A DNA stretch of 6,842 bases from OMOG01 sp041485845 (GCA_041485845.1 JBGPKH010000507.1:1-6842); one strand, 5' to 3'. Counted from the first letter of the stretch, positions 1 to 5,246 are shown. Notes: generated from the letters alone by a model not told the origin. Translations and numbers: made by a program.

Positions 1-206
1 CGCCAATGATCTTGAAATAGAACCGCCACGAGCCCGTGACTCTGGCCTGCCAGAGATCCTGGCTCTCGTCATATTTCTTTGCGTGGAGTGATGGATGCCG
101 GAGATTTTGAAGAAGCAGCAGGGACTTGTTTATCAAACGCGCGCCGGATGTTGGCCGGTGCCTTGGTGTAGCTACGGACGAAGTGCGGCGTGTGATCGAG
201 GGTCAT
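1..206 (-). pseudogene. RelE-family toxin (mRNA interferase-like), frameshifted and cut by the window edge
   Basis: Read on the minus strand from the ATG at 206-204, the product starts MTLDHTPHFVRSYTKAPANI and continues through RRAFDKQ. At about 125-128 the frame breaks: one extra base restores nothing, and the direct frame stops at TGA 71-69 after 45 residues. In the shifted frame the RelE-like sequence resumes (SLLLLQNLRHPSL, then AKKYDESQDLWQARVTGSWR and FYFKIIG) up to base 1. The core Leu-rich helix followed by LWQARV-x3-WRFYF is typical of RelE/ParE-fold toxins, which cleave mRNA at the ribosome or act on gyrase. The ATG overlaps the TGA of the upstream AbrB-type antitoxin gene (ATGA), the usual TA operon layout. 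I infer an inactive toxin. A sequencing error at the short CAAG run would be the alternative explanation. The 3' end is outside the window. Confidence 0.75.
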
Positions 207-514
207 CGTGCTGCGCGTTTAGGTTTTGTTCTGCGCAGCTTCACAGATTCCTTGTGGAGGGAGGCGAGGAACTCCTGATGGGTGCTAAACGGCCCGTAGG
301 AACGCCCCTGCTTATGTTCCTTTTCACTCTGGGCGATACCGCGGTCGATGGCTCGCCGCTGGGCTGGGGTGTACTCATCATCGGTATTTGGGAACTGGGA
401 ACGATCAATCACGATCTTGGGGGTGAGCACAATTTTGCCCCGCTGTACGGAAACCTCGATCATGTCGCCTTCAGACACGCGAACAGCCGAGCGGAAATGG
501 CTCGGCAATGTCAT
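203..514 (-). CDS. AbrB/MazE-type antitoxin (SpoVT-AbrB fold), start codon apparently lost
   Basis: This is 103 residues when counted from the ATG at 514. The sequence MTLPSHFRSAVRVSEGDMIE followed by VSVQRGKIVLTPK is the second part of a swapped-hairpin AbrB DNA-binding domain. The first beta strand of that domain is encoded further upstream in the same open frame, at about 515-559, reading YTITTQLVKIQRKGQ. That upstream frame has no ATG, GTG or TTG before an in-frame TGA near 630. The true start is therefore either a rare codon or has been mutated away. Initiation at 514 would lose strand 1, and its only SD-like stretch (AAGGGG) lies just 3 bases upstream. The C-terminal half (DRSQFP, DEYTPAQRR, YGPF, basic tail) is the flexible region that wraps the toxin in such antitoxins. 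Its TGA overlaps the ATG of the RelE-like toxin. In the family, the antitoxin neutralises the toxin and represses its own operon. Confidence 0.8.
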   Translation of the reverse strand: MTLPSHFRSAVRVSEGDMIEVSVQRGKIVLTPKIVIDRSQFPNTDDEYTPAQRRAIDRGIAQSEKEHKQGRSYGPFSTHQEFLASLHKESVKLRRTKPKRAAR

Positions 515-601
515 CTGCCCCTTGCGTTGAATTTTGACGAGTTGCGTGGTGATGGTGTAAGAATTAAAGACAGGAAGCCGGGAAACCCGACCCCTGCTGG
601 A

Positions 602-629
602 AGCATAGCAAATGGGCAGATGCTGTCAA
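602..629 (-). promoter_or_regulatory. Sigma70-type promoter candidate for the AbrB/RelE module
   Basis: On the minus strand, TTGACA (629-624, perfect -35) is followed after 16 bases by TATGCT (607-602, 4 of 6 matches to TATAAT). Transcription would begin near 595, leaving only about 35-80 bases before the AbrB-domain codons. It starts about 11 bases downstream of the stop of the truncated VapC gene. The promoter is a consensus match only; spacing and position fit. Confidence 0.45.
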
Positions 630-639
630 GCACACATCA

Positions 640-735
640 TCAGTGCTCCACCAAGTCGCCCAAATATTCGGTTCGGCCAAACCGCCCATGCAGATGATCG
701 AAAATGACGGACGAGCCCAGGAGAATCGTGGCCAT
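640..735 (-). pseudogene. Truncated VapC-type PIN toxin remnant (31 codons, catalytic Asp to Gly)
   Basis: The minus-strand frame from ATG 735-733 encodes MATILLGSSVIFDHLHGRFG then RTEYLGDLVEH and stops at TGA 642-640. VapC/PIN ribonucleases of this subgroup normally begin MATILLDSSVIFDHLNGR and run to about 130-140 residues. The first metal-binding Asp of the DSS motif is here Gly (residue 7), and the remaining acidic residues of the active site are absent because only the first strand and helices are left. The ATG overlaps the TGA of the antitoxin gene by one base (TGATG), so it is the second gene of a vapBC-like operon. A functional RNase is excluded. The comparison with VapC relatives is from family knowledge, not a search. 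Confidence 0.7.
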
Positions 736-1010
736 CAACGTCCCTGGCGGCTGAGAGTCGATTCAAACCGCTCGTCGCGTTCGGAGCGGATTTGCTCCAC
801 GTGCGCGGCGCCGCCCTGGGCCAGATCGAGGTGATCCTGGGCCAGCCACGCTCCCTTGGTCAGTTTGAGCGCTTGGCGCTGTTTGTTGCGGCGCACGTCC
901 CGCCAGAGCACATCCGTGGCGTAGGCCGATCGGCGCTTGTGGCCAGCCAGTTTGTCCAACTCAGTGGCCAGTGTCTCTGGTATTTTGATGATGCTTTGTC
1001 CGCTCCGCAT
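735..1010 (-). CDS. Ribbon-helix-helix-like antitoxin (VapB/CopG type)
   Basis: This 91-residue protein begins MRSGQSIIKIPETLATELDK. A short beta strand (SIIKIPETL) is followed by a helix, a loop (GHKRRSAYATDVL) and a second helix, as in RHH antitoxins that bind operator DNA as dimers. The C-terminal part (KGAW, then AHVEQIRSERDERFE) is acidic and helical, as expected for the segment that covers the toxin. The start is well supported by GAGGAA at 1022-1017, six bases before the ATG. The stop overlaps the ATG of the VapC stump by one base. A perfect 8+8 inverted repeat at 1028-1046 lies just upstream and could be its operator. The frame is intact although the partner toxin is destroyed, making it an orphan antitoxin. 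Exact subfamily is uncertain. Confidence 0.75.
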   Translation of the reverse strand: MRSGQSIIKIPETLATELDKLAGHKRRSAYATDVLWRDVRRNKQRQALKLTKGAWLAQDHLDLAQGGAAHVEQIRSERDERFESTLSRQGR

Positions 1011-1016
1011 AGCCGG

Positions 1017-1022
1017 TTCCTC
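1017..1022 (-). promoter_or_regulatory. Ribosome binding site of the RHH-like antitoxin
   Basis: GAGGAA on the minus strand, six bases before the ATG at 1010. This is the clearest Shine-Dalgarno site in the window and fixes the start of this gene. Confidence 0.6.
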
Positions 1023-1027
1023 GTGTC

Positions 1028-1046
1028 GGATGCCAGGCTGGCATCC
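1028..1046. promoter_or_regulatory. Perfect inverted repeat, candidate antitoxin operator
   Basis: GGATGCCA-GGC-TGGCATCC is an 8-base perfect dyad with a 3-base centre. It lies 17 bases upstream of the ATG of the RHH-like antitoxin gene and downstream of its candidate promoter. RHH antitoxins commonly repress their own operons by binding such dyads. The symmetry is seen directly; the operator role is inferred. In RNA it could also form a tight hairpin in the leader, close to the ribosome binding site. Confidence 0.45.
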
Positions 1047-1066
1047 AGCTCGGGCACCTCAAATCA

Positions 1067-1094
1067 AACCTACATCCCACCGCGCCCCCGTCAA
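1067..1094 (-). promoter_or_regulatory. Weak promoter candidate for the RHH-antitoxin/VapC-stump operon
   Basis: On the minus strand, TTGACG (1094-1089, 5 of 6 to the -35 consensus) is followed after 16 bases by TAGGTT (1072-1067, only 3 of 6). The position is right, and the inverted repeat at 1028-1046 would lie just after the start of transcription. Confidence 0.3.
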
Positions 1095-1508
1095 GGCTTG
1101 CAGGCGAAGGAATTGCCCTCTCTCGCATTCGGCTGTAACCAAGCGCTGCATTCGGGACGCGGTTACGCGCCGGACACGAATCGTAGCTTTGGCTTCGGGA
1201 GAGACTCTCTCGCCACACGCTTCCGCCGCAAACGGAGGAAAGAAATGTTTGGAGCACGAGCGTGAAGCGCGAAGAATGCTTCACAATATTCAGCGGCGAA
1301 CAAGGGTTTGCAGCCCGGCGGCGGCCTTTCGTACCAATACGCAGGACCAGCGCTGTCACGCTCCATGCACCAGGCTCCCCCCACAAGAAGGTATCAAAGC
1401 GCTCCGCTAACCCCCCCCTTGTGCATCCCCCGATTGCGTCGCGAGGCCGCCGCATGGCCGTCGTCCTGGTCGAGCCCTCGTGACAGAACCGCCGCTGAGG
1501 CGTAAAAT
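1095..1508. other. Long intergenic stretch between divergent TA modules, no gene recognised
   Basis: About 400 bases without a credible gene. Open frames cross it on both strands, but their translations are rich in Arg, Ser, Cys and Pro, lack good ribosome binding sites and resemble no family I know. Visible structure: GTAACC (1135-1140) pairing with GGTTAC (1161-1166) across 20 bases; a 7-base stem GTGAAGC (1262-1268) with GCTTCAC (1278-1284); and C-runs of six at 1377-1382 and eight at 1411-1418. It may be debris of lost genes or carry an unrecognised small RNA. Nothing stronger can be said. Confidence 0.4.
1262..1284. repeat. Short inverted repeat (7-base stem, 9-base loop)
   Basis: GTGAAGC pairs perfectly with GCTTCAC across GCGAAGAAT. 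There is no T-tract after it on either strand, so it is not a typical terminator. Function unknown. Confidence 0.35.
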
Positions 1509-1520
1509 TATCGATATAAA
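1509..1520 (+). promoter_or_regulatory. Candidate -10 box overlapping a palindrome, upstream of the ParD-like gene
   Basis: TATAAA at 1515-1520 (5 of 6 to TATAAT) lies 18 bases before the ATG at 1539. It overlaps the 8-base palindrome TATCGATA (1509-1516), a possible site for autorepression. I see no convincing -35 at the right distance, and no clear Shine-Dalgarno sequence before the ATG. Confidence 0.3.
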
Positions 1521-1538
1521 GAACTTGAGCCTGCTGTT

Positions 1539-1781
1539 ATGAACATAACCATTCATCCCGAACTTGAAGCTAAGCTCCGGGCCCGAGCTGAGGCTGAAGG
1601 CCTCACCGTGGAGGCCTACGTAGAAAGAATCGCCCGCGACGACGAACGGGCAGAGCAGGAGCTTGAAGCGCTCGCGCTTGAGGGACTCAACTCTAGTGAA
1701 TCGATTGAGGGCGACGAAAAGTATTGGGAAGAAAAGCGCCGCAGGCTCATTGAACGCCATCAAAAGACCGGCACGCGGTGA
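1539..1781 (+). CDS. ParD-like antitoxin of an intact TA pair
   Basis: This is an 80-residue acidic and helical protein starting MNITIHPELEAKLRARAEAE. The opening beta strand (NITIHPEL), the helix after it, and GLTVEAYVERIAR fit a ribbon-helix-helix or related DNA-binding antitoxin. The remainder (E/D-rich, then KYWEEKRRRLIERHQ) is a charged helix suited to covering a ParE-type toxin. Its TGA (1779-1781) overlaps the GTG of the toxin gene, giving translational coupling. A -10-like box with an 8-base palindrome sits just upstream, compatible with autorepression by the complex. The ATG at 1539 is the only start that keeps the N-terminal strand, though no clear Shine-Dalgarno site precedes it. 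Family assignment rests on architecture and on the neighbouring toxin. Confidence 0.75.
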   Translation: MNITIHPELEAKLRARAEAEGLTVEAYVERIARDDERAEQELEALALEGLNSSESIEGDEKYWEEKRRRLIERHQKTGTR

Positions 1782-2110
1782 GCGCCCGGTACACGGTAAA
1801 AGCCAAAGCCGACCGTGACCTCGATGATTACGCCGATTACCTGGTAAGGGAAGCCACTCTCGAAGTCGCTCTGCGCTTCCTCGCGGCCGGCCATGAAACG
1901 TTCGCGCTGCTCGCTACGCATCCAAATATCGGATGGTCGTCCCGTCTCAAACATGCGGCGCTGAAGACGTTGCGCGTGTTCAGGGTGTCGGGTTTCGAAC
2001 ACATGCTGATTCTCTACAGGCCGTTGCCCGACGGGGTCGATATTCTGCGGGTGGTTCACGGCTCGCGCAACCTGCAAGCGCTCTTTCGCAGGCGTGAGGA
2101 AATCGAATAG
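1778..2110 (+). CDS. RelE/ParE-family toxin, apparently intact
   Basis: The product has 110 residues, the usual size for ParE/RelE toxins (about 90-110). It starts at GTG 1778 inside GTGA, overlapping the antitoxin stop. The N-terminal YTVKAKADRDLDDYADYLVR gives strand 1 and the helical hairpin. HETFALLATHPNIGW follows, and the C-terminal part has the ParE-like core LRVFRVSGFEHMLILYRP, then DGVDILRVVHGSRNLQALF. ParE toxins typically poison DNA gyrase, whereas RelE toxins cleave mRNA at the ribosome. The pattern here (LRVVHGSRNL end, no RelE catalytic set that I can identify) favours ParE, but the target cannot be settled from sequence alone. It is the only toxin in the window with a full frame, and thus the only module likely to be active. 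The TAG stop is at 2108-2110. Confidence 0.85.
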   Translation: MSARYTVKAKADRDLDDYADYLVREATLEVALRFLAAGHETFALLATHPNIGWSSRLKHAALKTLRVFRVSGFEHMLILYRPLPDGVDILRVVHGSRNLQALFRRREEIE

Positions 2111-2155
2111 TGCTCTCCAAAACCGTCCGCTCTCAAAGAACCTTGGGGAAAGATG

Positions 2156-2232
2156 AACGATGAAATCGTACGTCTGAAGCAGCGGAATGCAGAGAAGGAG
2201 CGGGTCTGGGCCGCAAGGTGTAGCGCTCCGCG
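2156..2232 (-). pseudogene. Fossil fragment of an ADOP-type permease gene
   Basis: Bases 2158-2203 align without gaps to 3265-3310 inside the permease gene on the same strand; by hand count 38 of 46 bases agree. On the minus strand the fragment reads LLLCIPLLQTYDFIV against LLLYIPVLQTYDSIA (residues 629-643 of the intact protein), 11 of 15 identical. Similarity appears to continue with a one-base gap to about 2232 (ERYT against SRYR) and then fades on both sides. It lies in the gap between the ParE-like gene and the next antitoxin gene, and is far too short to function. It shows either that a second ADOP gene once lay here or that a piece was copied in. Confidence 0.65.
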
Positions 2233-2261
2233 GGAATGGGAACATTGCGCCGTTGCGCCGC

Positions 2262-2289
2262 TTGAAACCGTGACAGCCGCCCGTATATC
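2262..2289 (+). promoter_or_regulatory. Promoter candidate for the VapB-like antitoxin
   Basis: TTGAAA (2262-2267, 4 of 6) and TATATC (2284-2289, 4 of 6) are 16 bases apart. Transcription would start near 2296, some 30 bases before the chosen ATG at 2327. The match is moderate. Confidence 0.3.
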
Positions 2290-2311
2290 CTTTACGATGA
2301 AAAGACATAGC

Positions 2312-2319
2312 AAAGGGAA
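2312..2319 (+). promoter_or_regulatory. Ribosome binding site fixing the start at 2327
   Basis: AAAGGGAA seven bases before ATG 2327. The in-frame upstream ATGs at 2153 and 2297 lack such a site, and 2153 lies next to the permease fossil, so 2327 is preferred. Confidence 0.45.
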
Positions 2320-2326
2320 CCGCCTT

Positions 2327-2605
2327 ATGACATTGACTATAGAGGTTTCCGGCGAACTGGAAGCGGTCCTGAAGGCGCAAGCCCAGGAGCAGGGCCTTAC
2401 CGCCGACAGGGTAGCGCGCCGTGTGCTAGCGCGCGCTCTAACGCCCGGCGTGGGACGCGAGGAGAACGGTCTTTCGGCCGCGACGGCGACGAGCGGGAAA
2501 GAGAAAGCCCGTGCTTTTGTGCAGTGGGCGAGGAGCCACCGCGATACGCCGCCGCTCTCCGATGAGGCCATCAGCCGGGCCAGCATGTATCCGGACCGCT
2601 GGTAA
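2327..2605 (+). CDS. VapB-like antitoxin of a PIN-toxin module
   Basis: This is 92 residues from ATG 2327, starting MTLTIEVSGELEAVLKAQAQ. A strand (MTLTIEVSGEL) and a helix with GLTADRVARRVLARAL resemble the DNA-binding end of VapB-like antitoxins. A variable linker follows, and then KARAFVQWARSHRDTPPLSD with a C-terminal ISRASMYPDRW, a tail I associate with antitoxins placed before PIN toxins. The frame is open back to ATG 2153, but that extension would be antisense to the permease fossil and lacks a ribosome binding site. The TAA (2603-2605) directly abuts the ATG of the PIN stump, so the two were co-translated. With its toxin truncated, it is an orphan antitoxin. It could still bind its own promoter or a related PIN toxin elsewhere. 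Confidence 0.7.
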   Translation: MTLTIEVSGELEAVLKAQAQEQGLTADRVARRVLARALTPGVGREENGLSAATATSGKEKARAFVQWARSHRDTPPLSDEAISRASMYPDRW

Positions 2606-2713
2606 ATGCGCATTCTGATCGACACGAACGTCTTGCTGCGCGCTGCACAGCCCGCGCACCCCATGCACGCATCAGCGGTTCGCGCCCTGGAAATTCTTAT
2701 GGCTGAGGGTTAG
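2606..2713 (+). pseudogene. Truncated PIN-domain (VapC-type) toxin, 35 residues left
   Basis: The frame MRILIDTNVLLRAAQPAHPM then HASAVRALEILMAEG stops at TAG 2711-2713. The start is the canonical PIN strand with the first catalytic Asp (D6 in IDTNVLLR), but PIN toxins run to about 130-150 residues and need three or four acidic residues, so the active site cannot form. It begins immediately after the stop of the antitoxin gene. The stop falls 21 bases before the convergent end of the permease gene, with no trace of the rest of the PIN domain, so a deletion or rearrangement joined the two. It is too short for most gene callers. A translated 35-residue peptide is possible but its function is unknown. 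Confidence 0.7.
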
Positions 2714-2734
2714 GCAGTAGCTGCTCTGCGACGG

Positions 2735-5191
2735 CTATTCCTGCCGCAGGGCCATCACCGGGTCGGTGGCAGCGGCGCGCCGGGCGGGGCGAAAGCTCGC
2801 GCCCACGGCCACCGCGACGAAGAGCAGCGGCACGCCGGCCACGGCCAGCGGCTCGAGCGAGCTCGCGCCGTACAGGAAGCTGGCCAGCGCGGGCTGAGCC
2901 CAAAGCGCCAGCGGCAGCCCCAATGCGATGCCGGCTGCCGTAAGCCTTACGGCTTGCCCCACCACTTCCCGCAGCACGTGGGCGCGGCCGGCGCCGAGCG
3001 CCATGCGGATGCCGATCTCGCGGGTTCTCTGGGCCGCCCCGTAGGCCACGACGCCGTTGATTCCTGCGCAGGCGAGCGCCAGCGCCAGCAATCCGAAGAA
3101 CGACAGAAGCGAGGTGGCCGCGCGTTGTCTCCACACCGACAGATCGAGTTGGTCGCGCATGGTCGAGATGCGCACCGGCAGGTCGGGATTGGCTTCCTGG
3201 ATGAGCCGCCGGAGCGCGCCCGCGAACTGCGACGGCGAGCCATCCACCGCCACCATCAGCTTCGCGATGGAATCGTAGGTCTGTAACACCGGGATGTAGA
3301 GAAGAAGCGGCGGGGCGTCGAGCACCGAGCGGTATCGTGAGTCGGCCGCAACCCCAACCACCAGAAGCGGCCCGGGCAGCGACTGCCGCGGCGCCGGGAC
3401 CACGATCCGCTTGCCGATCGGGTTCTCGCCGTGCCACAACTGCTCCGCCAGCGCTTTACTGACGATGGCGACCGACGTGGTCCCGCTGCGGTCTTCGAGC
3501 GTGAAATCCCGTCCGGCGAGGAGCGGGATCTCGAGCGTGCGGAAGTAGCCCGGTGCGATCACGTTTTGGTCCGCAGTCACCGCTCCCGGAGACTTGGCGG
3601 GGAACGCAGTATTCGCGGGAGCCTCGCCTTGCCGGAACAAAACGACGCGGTCGCTCCAGTCCACCGCGGGACTACTCTTGGCGAGGCTCGCCGATCGGAC
3701 TCCGGGGACCGCGGACACGCATTGCAGGAGATCGAGAAACGTCCGCGTCCCGCGCTCCGGCGAGTAGCCGAGCACCGAAAGATCCATCGTCGCCATGACG
3801 ATCCGGTCGGGTTGGTAGCCGGGATCGATGGCGACGATCCGCTGCATGCTGCGCAGTACCATGCTGCCTGCCGCGACCAGGGCTACGGAAAGCGTTACCT
3901 GCGCGACCACCCATACCTGCTGCAACCGGCTCCGGCCGCCCGCTCGCGGCGAGCCGGTCTTCAAGACGGCGCCAGCGTCCATCCTGGATGCAATCCATGC
4001 GGGCGCAAGGCCGCACAGAAGCACCGCCAGCAGGGAGATGCCGAGCGTGAATCCCAGGAGACGCAGATCCAGACCACGCGAAGTCTCCAGGGCCAACTGC
4101 TGCGGGCTCCAAACGTTCCGCAGCACGGACCGCATCCACGGCGCGAGCAGGAGTCCGAGCGCCGCACCGCCCAGGCCCAACAGAACACTCTCCGCCATCA
4201 GGTGTGCCAGCAGAACCCGGCGGTCCGCACCCAGCGCCAGCCGGATCGCCATTTCCCGGCTTCGCCCCGTGGCGCGCGCCAAGAGAAGATTCGCCACATT
4301 CCCGCAGGCGATCAGCAGCACCAGCGAAACCGCCACGCCGAGCAGTCCCAGAAGGCTGCGCAGGCTGGCGCGCTGCTCGGGCGCCATGCCGGCAGGCGCG
4401 TTCACCAGATAGCTGCGCCCAGAGTTGGTCGCCGGATACAGCGCTTCGAGCTGCCGCGCAATCGTGTTCAACTCCGCCTCGGCGGTTTGCGGGCGGATTC
4501 CGGGTTTCAATCGCGCATAGAACGTCAGCCATCCCGCGGCGCGTTCGGTGAGCCAATGGTAATCGGGACTGCGGGTCATGGCGGCCCGGACCATCATCAT
4601 CGGCATCCAGAAATCGGCCCGCTCGCCGAATTGCACTCCATCGAACGGCGCGGCGGCAATCCCTGCGACTGTGAAGGGATAGCCGTTCAGGATCAGGGTG
4701 CGGCCGAGTAGCGCGGGGTCCCCGCCGTACTGCTGCCGCCAGAACCTCTCGCTCAGGACCACCACCGGATGGGCTCCGGGAGTGCGATCGTCTTCCGGCC
4801 CCAGCAGGCGGCCGGCCGCGGCCCTCACGCCCAGCACCTGGAAATAGTTTCCGGTGACGATGGCGCCGGGGACCATCTGCGCGGGAGGTCCGGCCATGCG
4901 CAGGGAGATGGTGCGCTCCGCAGCCAGGCCTGCGAGAGACTTCGCCCGATCGCGAAGGTCGACGTAGTCCGGGTAGCTCTGGTTGCTCTGGGCGCGCCCG
5001 TTCCAGCTTCGGCGCACGCGGATCAGATCGCCCGAATGCTGGACGCCCGGGATCGGGCGGAGCAGGATCGCATGCAGCACGCTGAAGAGGGCCGTGTTGG
5101 CGCCGATGCCAAAGCCCAACAGCAGGACGATCGACAGCGAGAGTCCCGGACTTTTCCGGAGAGCGCGCGCAGCTAAGAAGAAATAATTCAT
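2735..5191 (-). CDS. ADOP-type duplicated ABC permease (MacB/FtsX-like), orphan
   Basis: An 818-residue inner membrane protein. TM1 is at about 18-42, including GFGIGANTALFSVLHAILLR. A MacB-type periplasmic core domain covers about 50-270. A first FtsX domain has three helices near 281-303 (VSLVLLIACGNVANLLLARA), 335-355 and 380-400. The second half repeats the plan: TM near 425-448, periplasmic domain about 450-680, FtsX helices near 695-718, 748-768 and 782-802, ending PVMALRQE. The two FtsX halves share the cytosolic motif REMAIRLALGA (313-323) and REIGIRMALGA (724-734). This two-in-one permease without an ATPase gene alongside is the 'acidobacterial duplicated orphan permease' family. MacB/FtsX relatives transmit ATPase-driven movement across the membrane for export or envelope processes; the substrate here is unknown. 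No strong ribosome binding site precedes the ATG. It is divergent from the FAH gene. Confidence 0.9.
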   Translation of the reverse strand: MNYFFLAARALRKSPGLSLSIVLLLGFGIGANTALFSVLHAILLRPIPGVQHSGDLIRVRRSWNGRAQSNQSYPDYVDLRDRAKSLAGLAAERTISLRMAGPPAQMVPGAIVTGNYFQVLGVRAAAGRLLGPEDDRTPGAHPVVVLSERFWRQQYGGDPALLGRTLILNGYPFTVAGIAAAPFDGVQFGERADFWMPMMMVRAAMTRSPDYHWLTERAAGWLTFYARLKPGIRPQTAEAELNTIARQLEALYPATNSGRSYLVNAPAGMAPEQRASLRSLLGLLGVAVSLVLLIACGNVANLLLARATGRSREMAIRLALGADRRVLLAHLMAESVLLGLGGAALGLLLAPWMRSVLRNVWSPQQLALETSRGLDLRLLGFTLGISLLAVLLCGLAPAWIASRMDAGAVLKTGSPRAGGRSRLQQVWVVAQVTLSVALVAAGSMVLRSMQRIVAIDPGYQPDRIVMATMDLSVLGYSPERGTRTFLDLLQCVSAVPGVRSASLAKSSPAVDWSDRVVLFRQGEAPANTAFPAKSPGAVTADQNVIAPGYFRTLEIPLLAGRDFTLEDRSGTTSVAIVSKALAEQLWHGENPIGKRIVVPAPRQSLPGPLLVVGVAADSRYRSVLDAPPLLLYIPVLQTYDSIAKLMVAVDGSPSQFAGALRRLIQEANPDLPVRISTMRDQLDLSVWRQRAATSLLSFFGLLALALACAGINGVVAYGAAQRTREIGIRMALGAGRAHVLREVVGQAVRLTAAGIALGLPLALWAQPALASFLYGASSLEPLAVAGVPLLFVAVAVGASFRPARRAAATDPVMALRQE

Positions 5192-5209
5192 CGCACGAGC
5201 ATGACGGCG

Positions 5210-5238
5210 TTGGGAGCTCGACTGTTAACAGCTACAAT
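5210..5238 (+). promoter_or_regulatory. Sigma70-type promoter of the FAH-family gene, likely leaderless
   Basis: TTGGGA (5210-5215, 4 of 6) and TACAAT (5233-5238, 5 of 6) are separated by the ideal 17 bases. The -10 box ends only 8 bases before the GTG at 5247, so transcription should begin at or within a base or two of the start codon. Confidence 0.5.
5222..5231. promoter_or_regulatory. Perfect 10-base palindrome in the divergent promoter region
   Basis: CTGTTAACAG is fully self-complementary. It lies in the spacer between the -35 and -10 boxes of the FAH promoter and 31 bases upstream of the permease ATG, where a bound regulator could affect both genes. The sequence is certain; the role is inferred. 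Confidence 0.35.
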
Positions 5239-5246
5239 AACGGAGC

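Noticed and set aside
961..1455. 164-residue minus-strand open frame (and overlapping plus-strand frames) in the TA gap
   Set aside because: Composition rich in Arg, Ser, Cys and Pro, no ribosome binding site, it overlaps the supported antitoxin start, and I recognise no domain.
1407..1763. 118-residue minus-strand frame with a hydrophobic N-terminus
   Set aside because: It is antisense to the ParD-like gene, whose frame, overlap with the toxin gene and context are much better supported.
1760..2380. 206-residue minus-strand frame as a gene
   Set aside because: Mostly antisense to the ParE-like toxin; only the short piece around 2156-2232 is meaningful, as a permease fossil.
1..2735. Insertion sequence or integron-like element carrying the TA modules
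   Set aside because: No transposase or integrase fragment, no flanking terminal inverted repeats and no repeated attachment-like sites were seen.
3431..4711. 426-residue plus-strand frame
   Set aside because: Antisense shadow of the permease gene in GC-rich DNA; rich in Arg, Gln and His with no recognisable domain.
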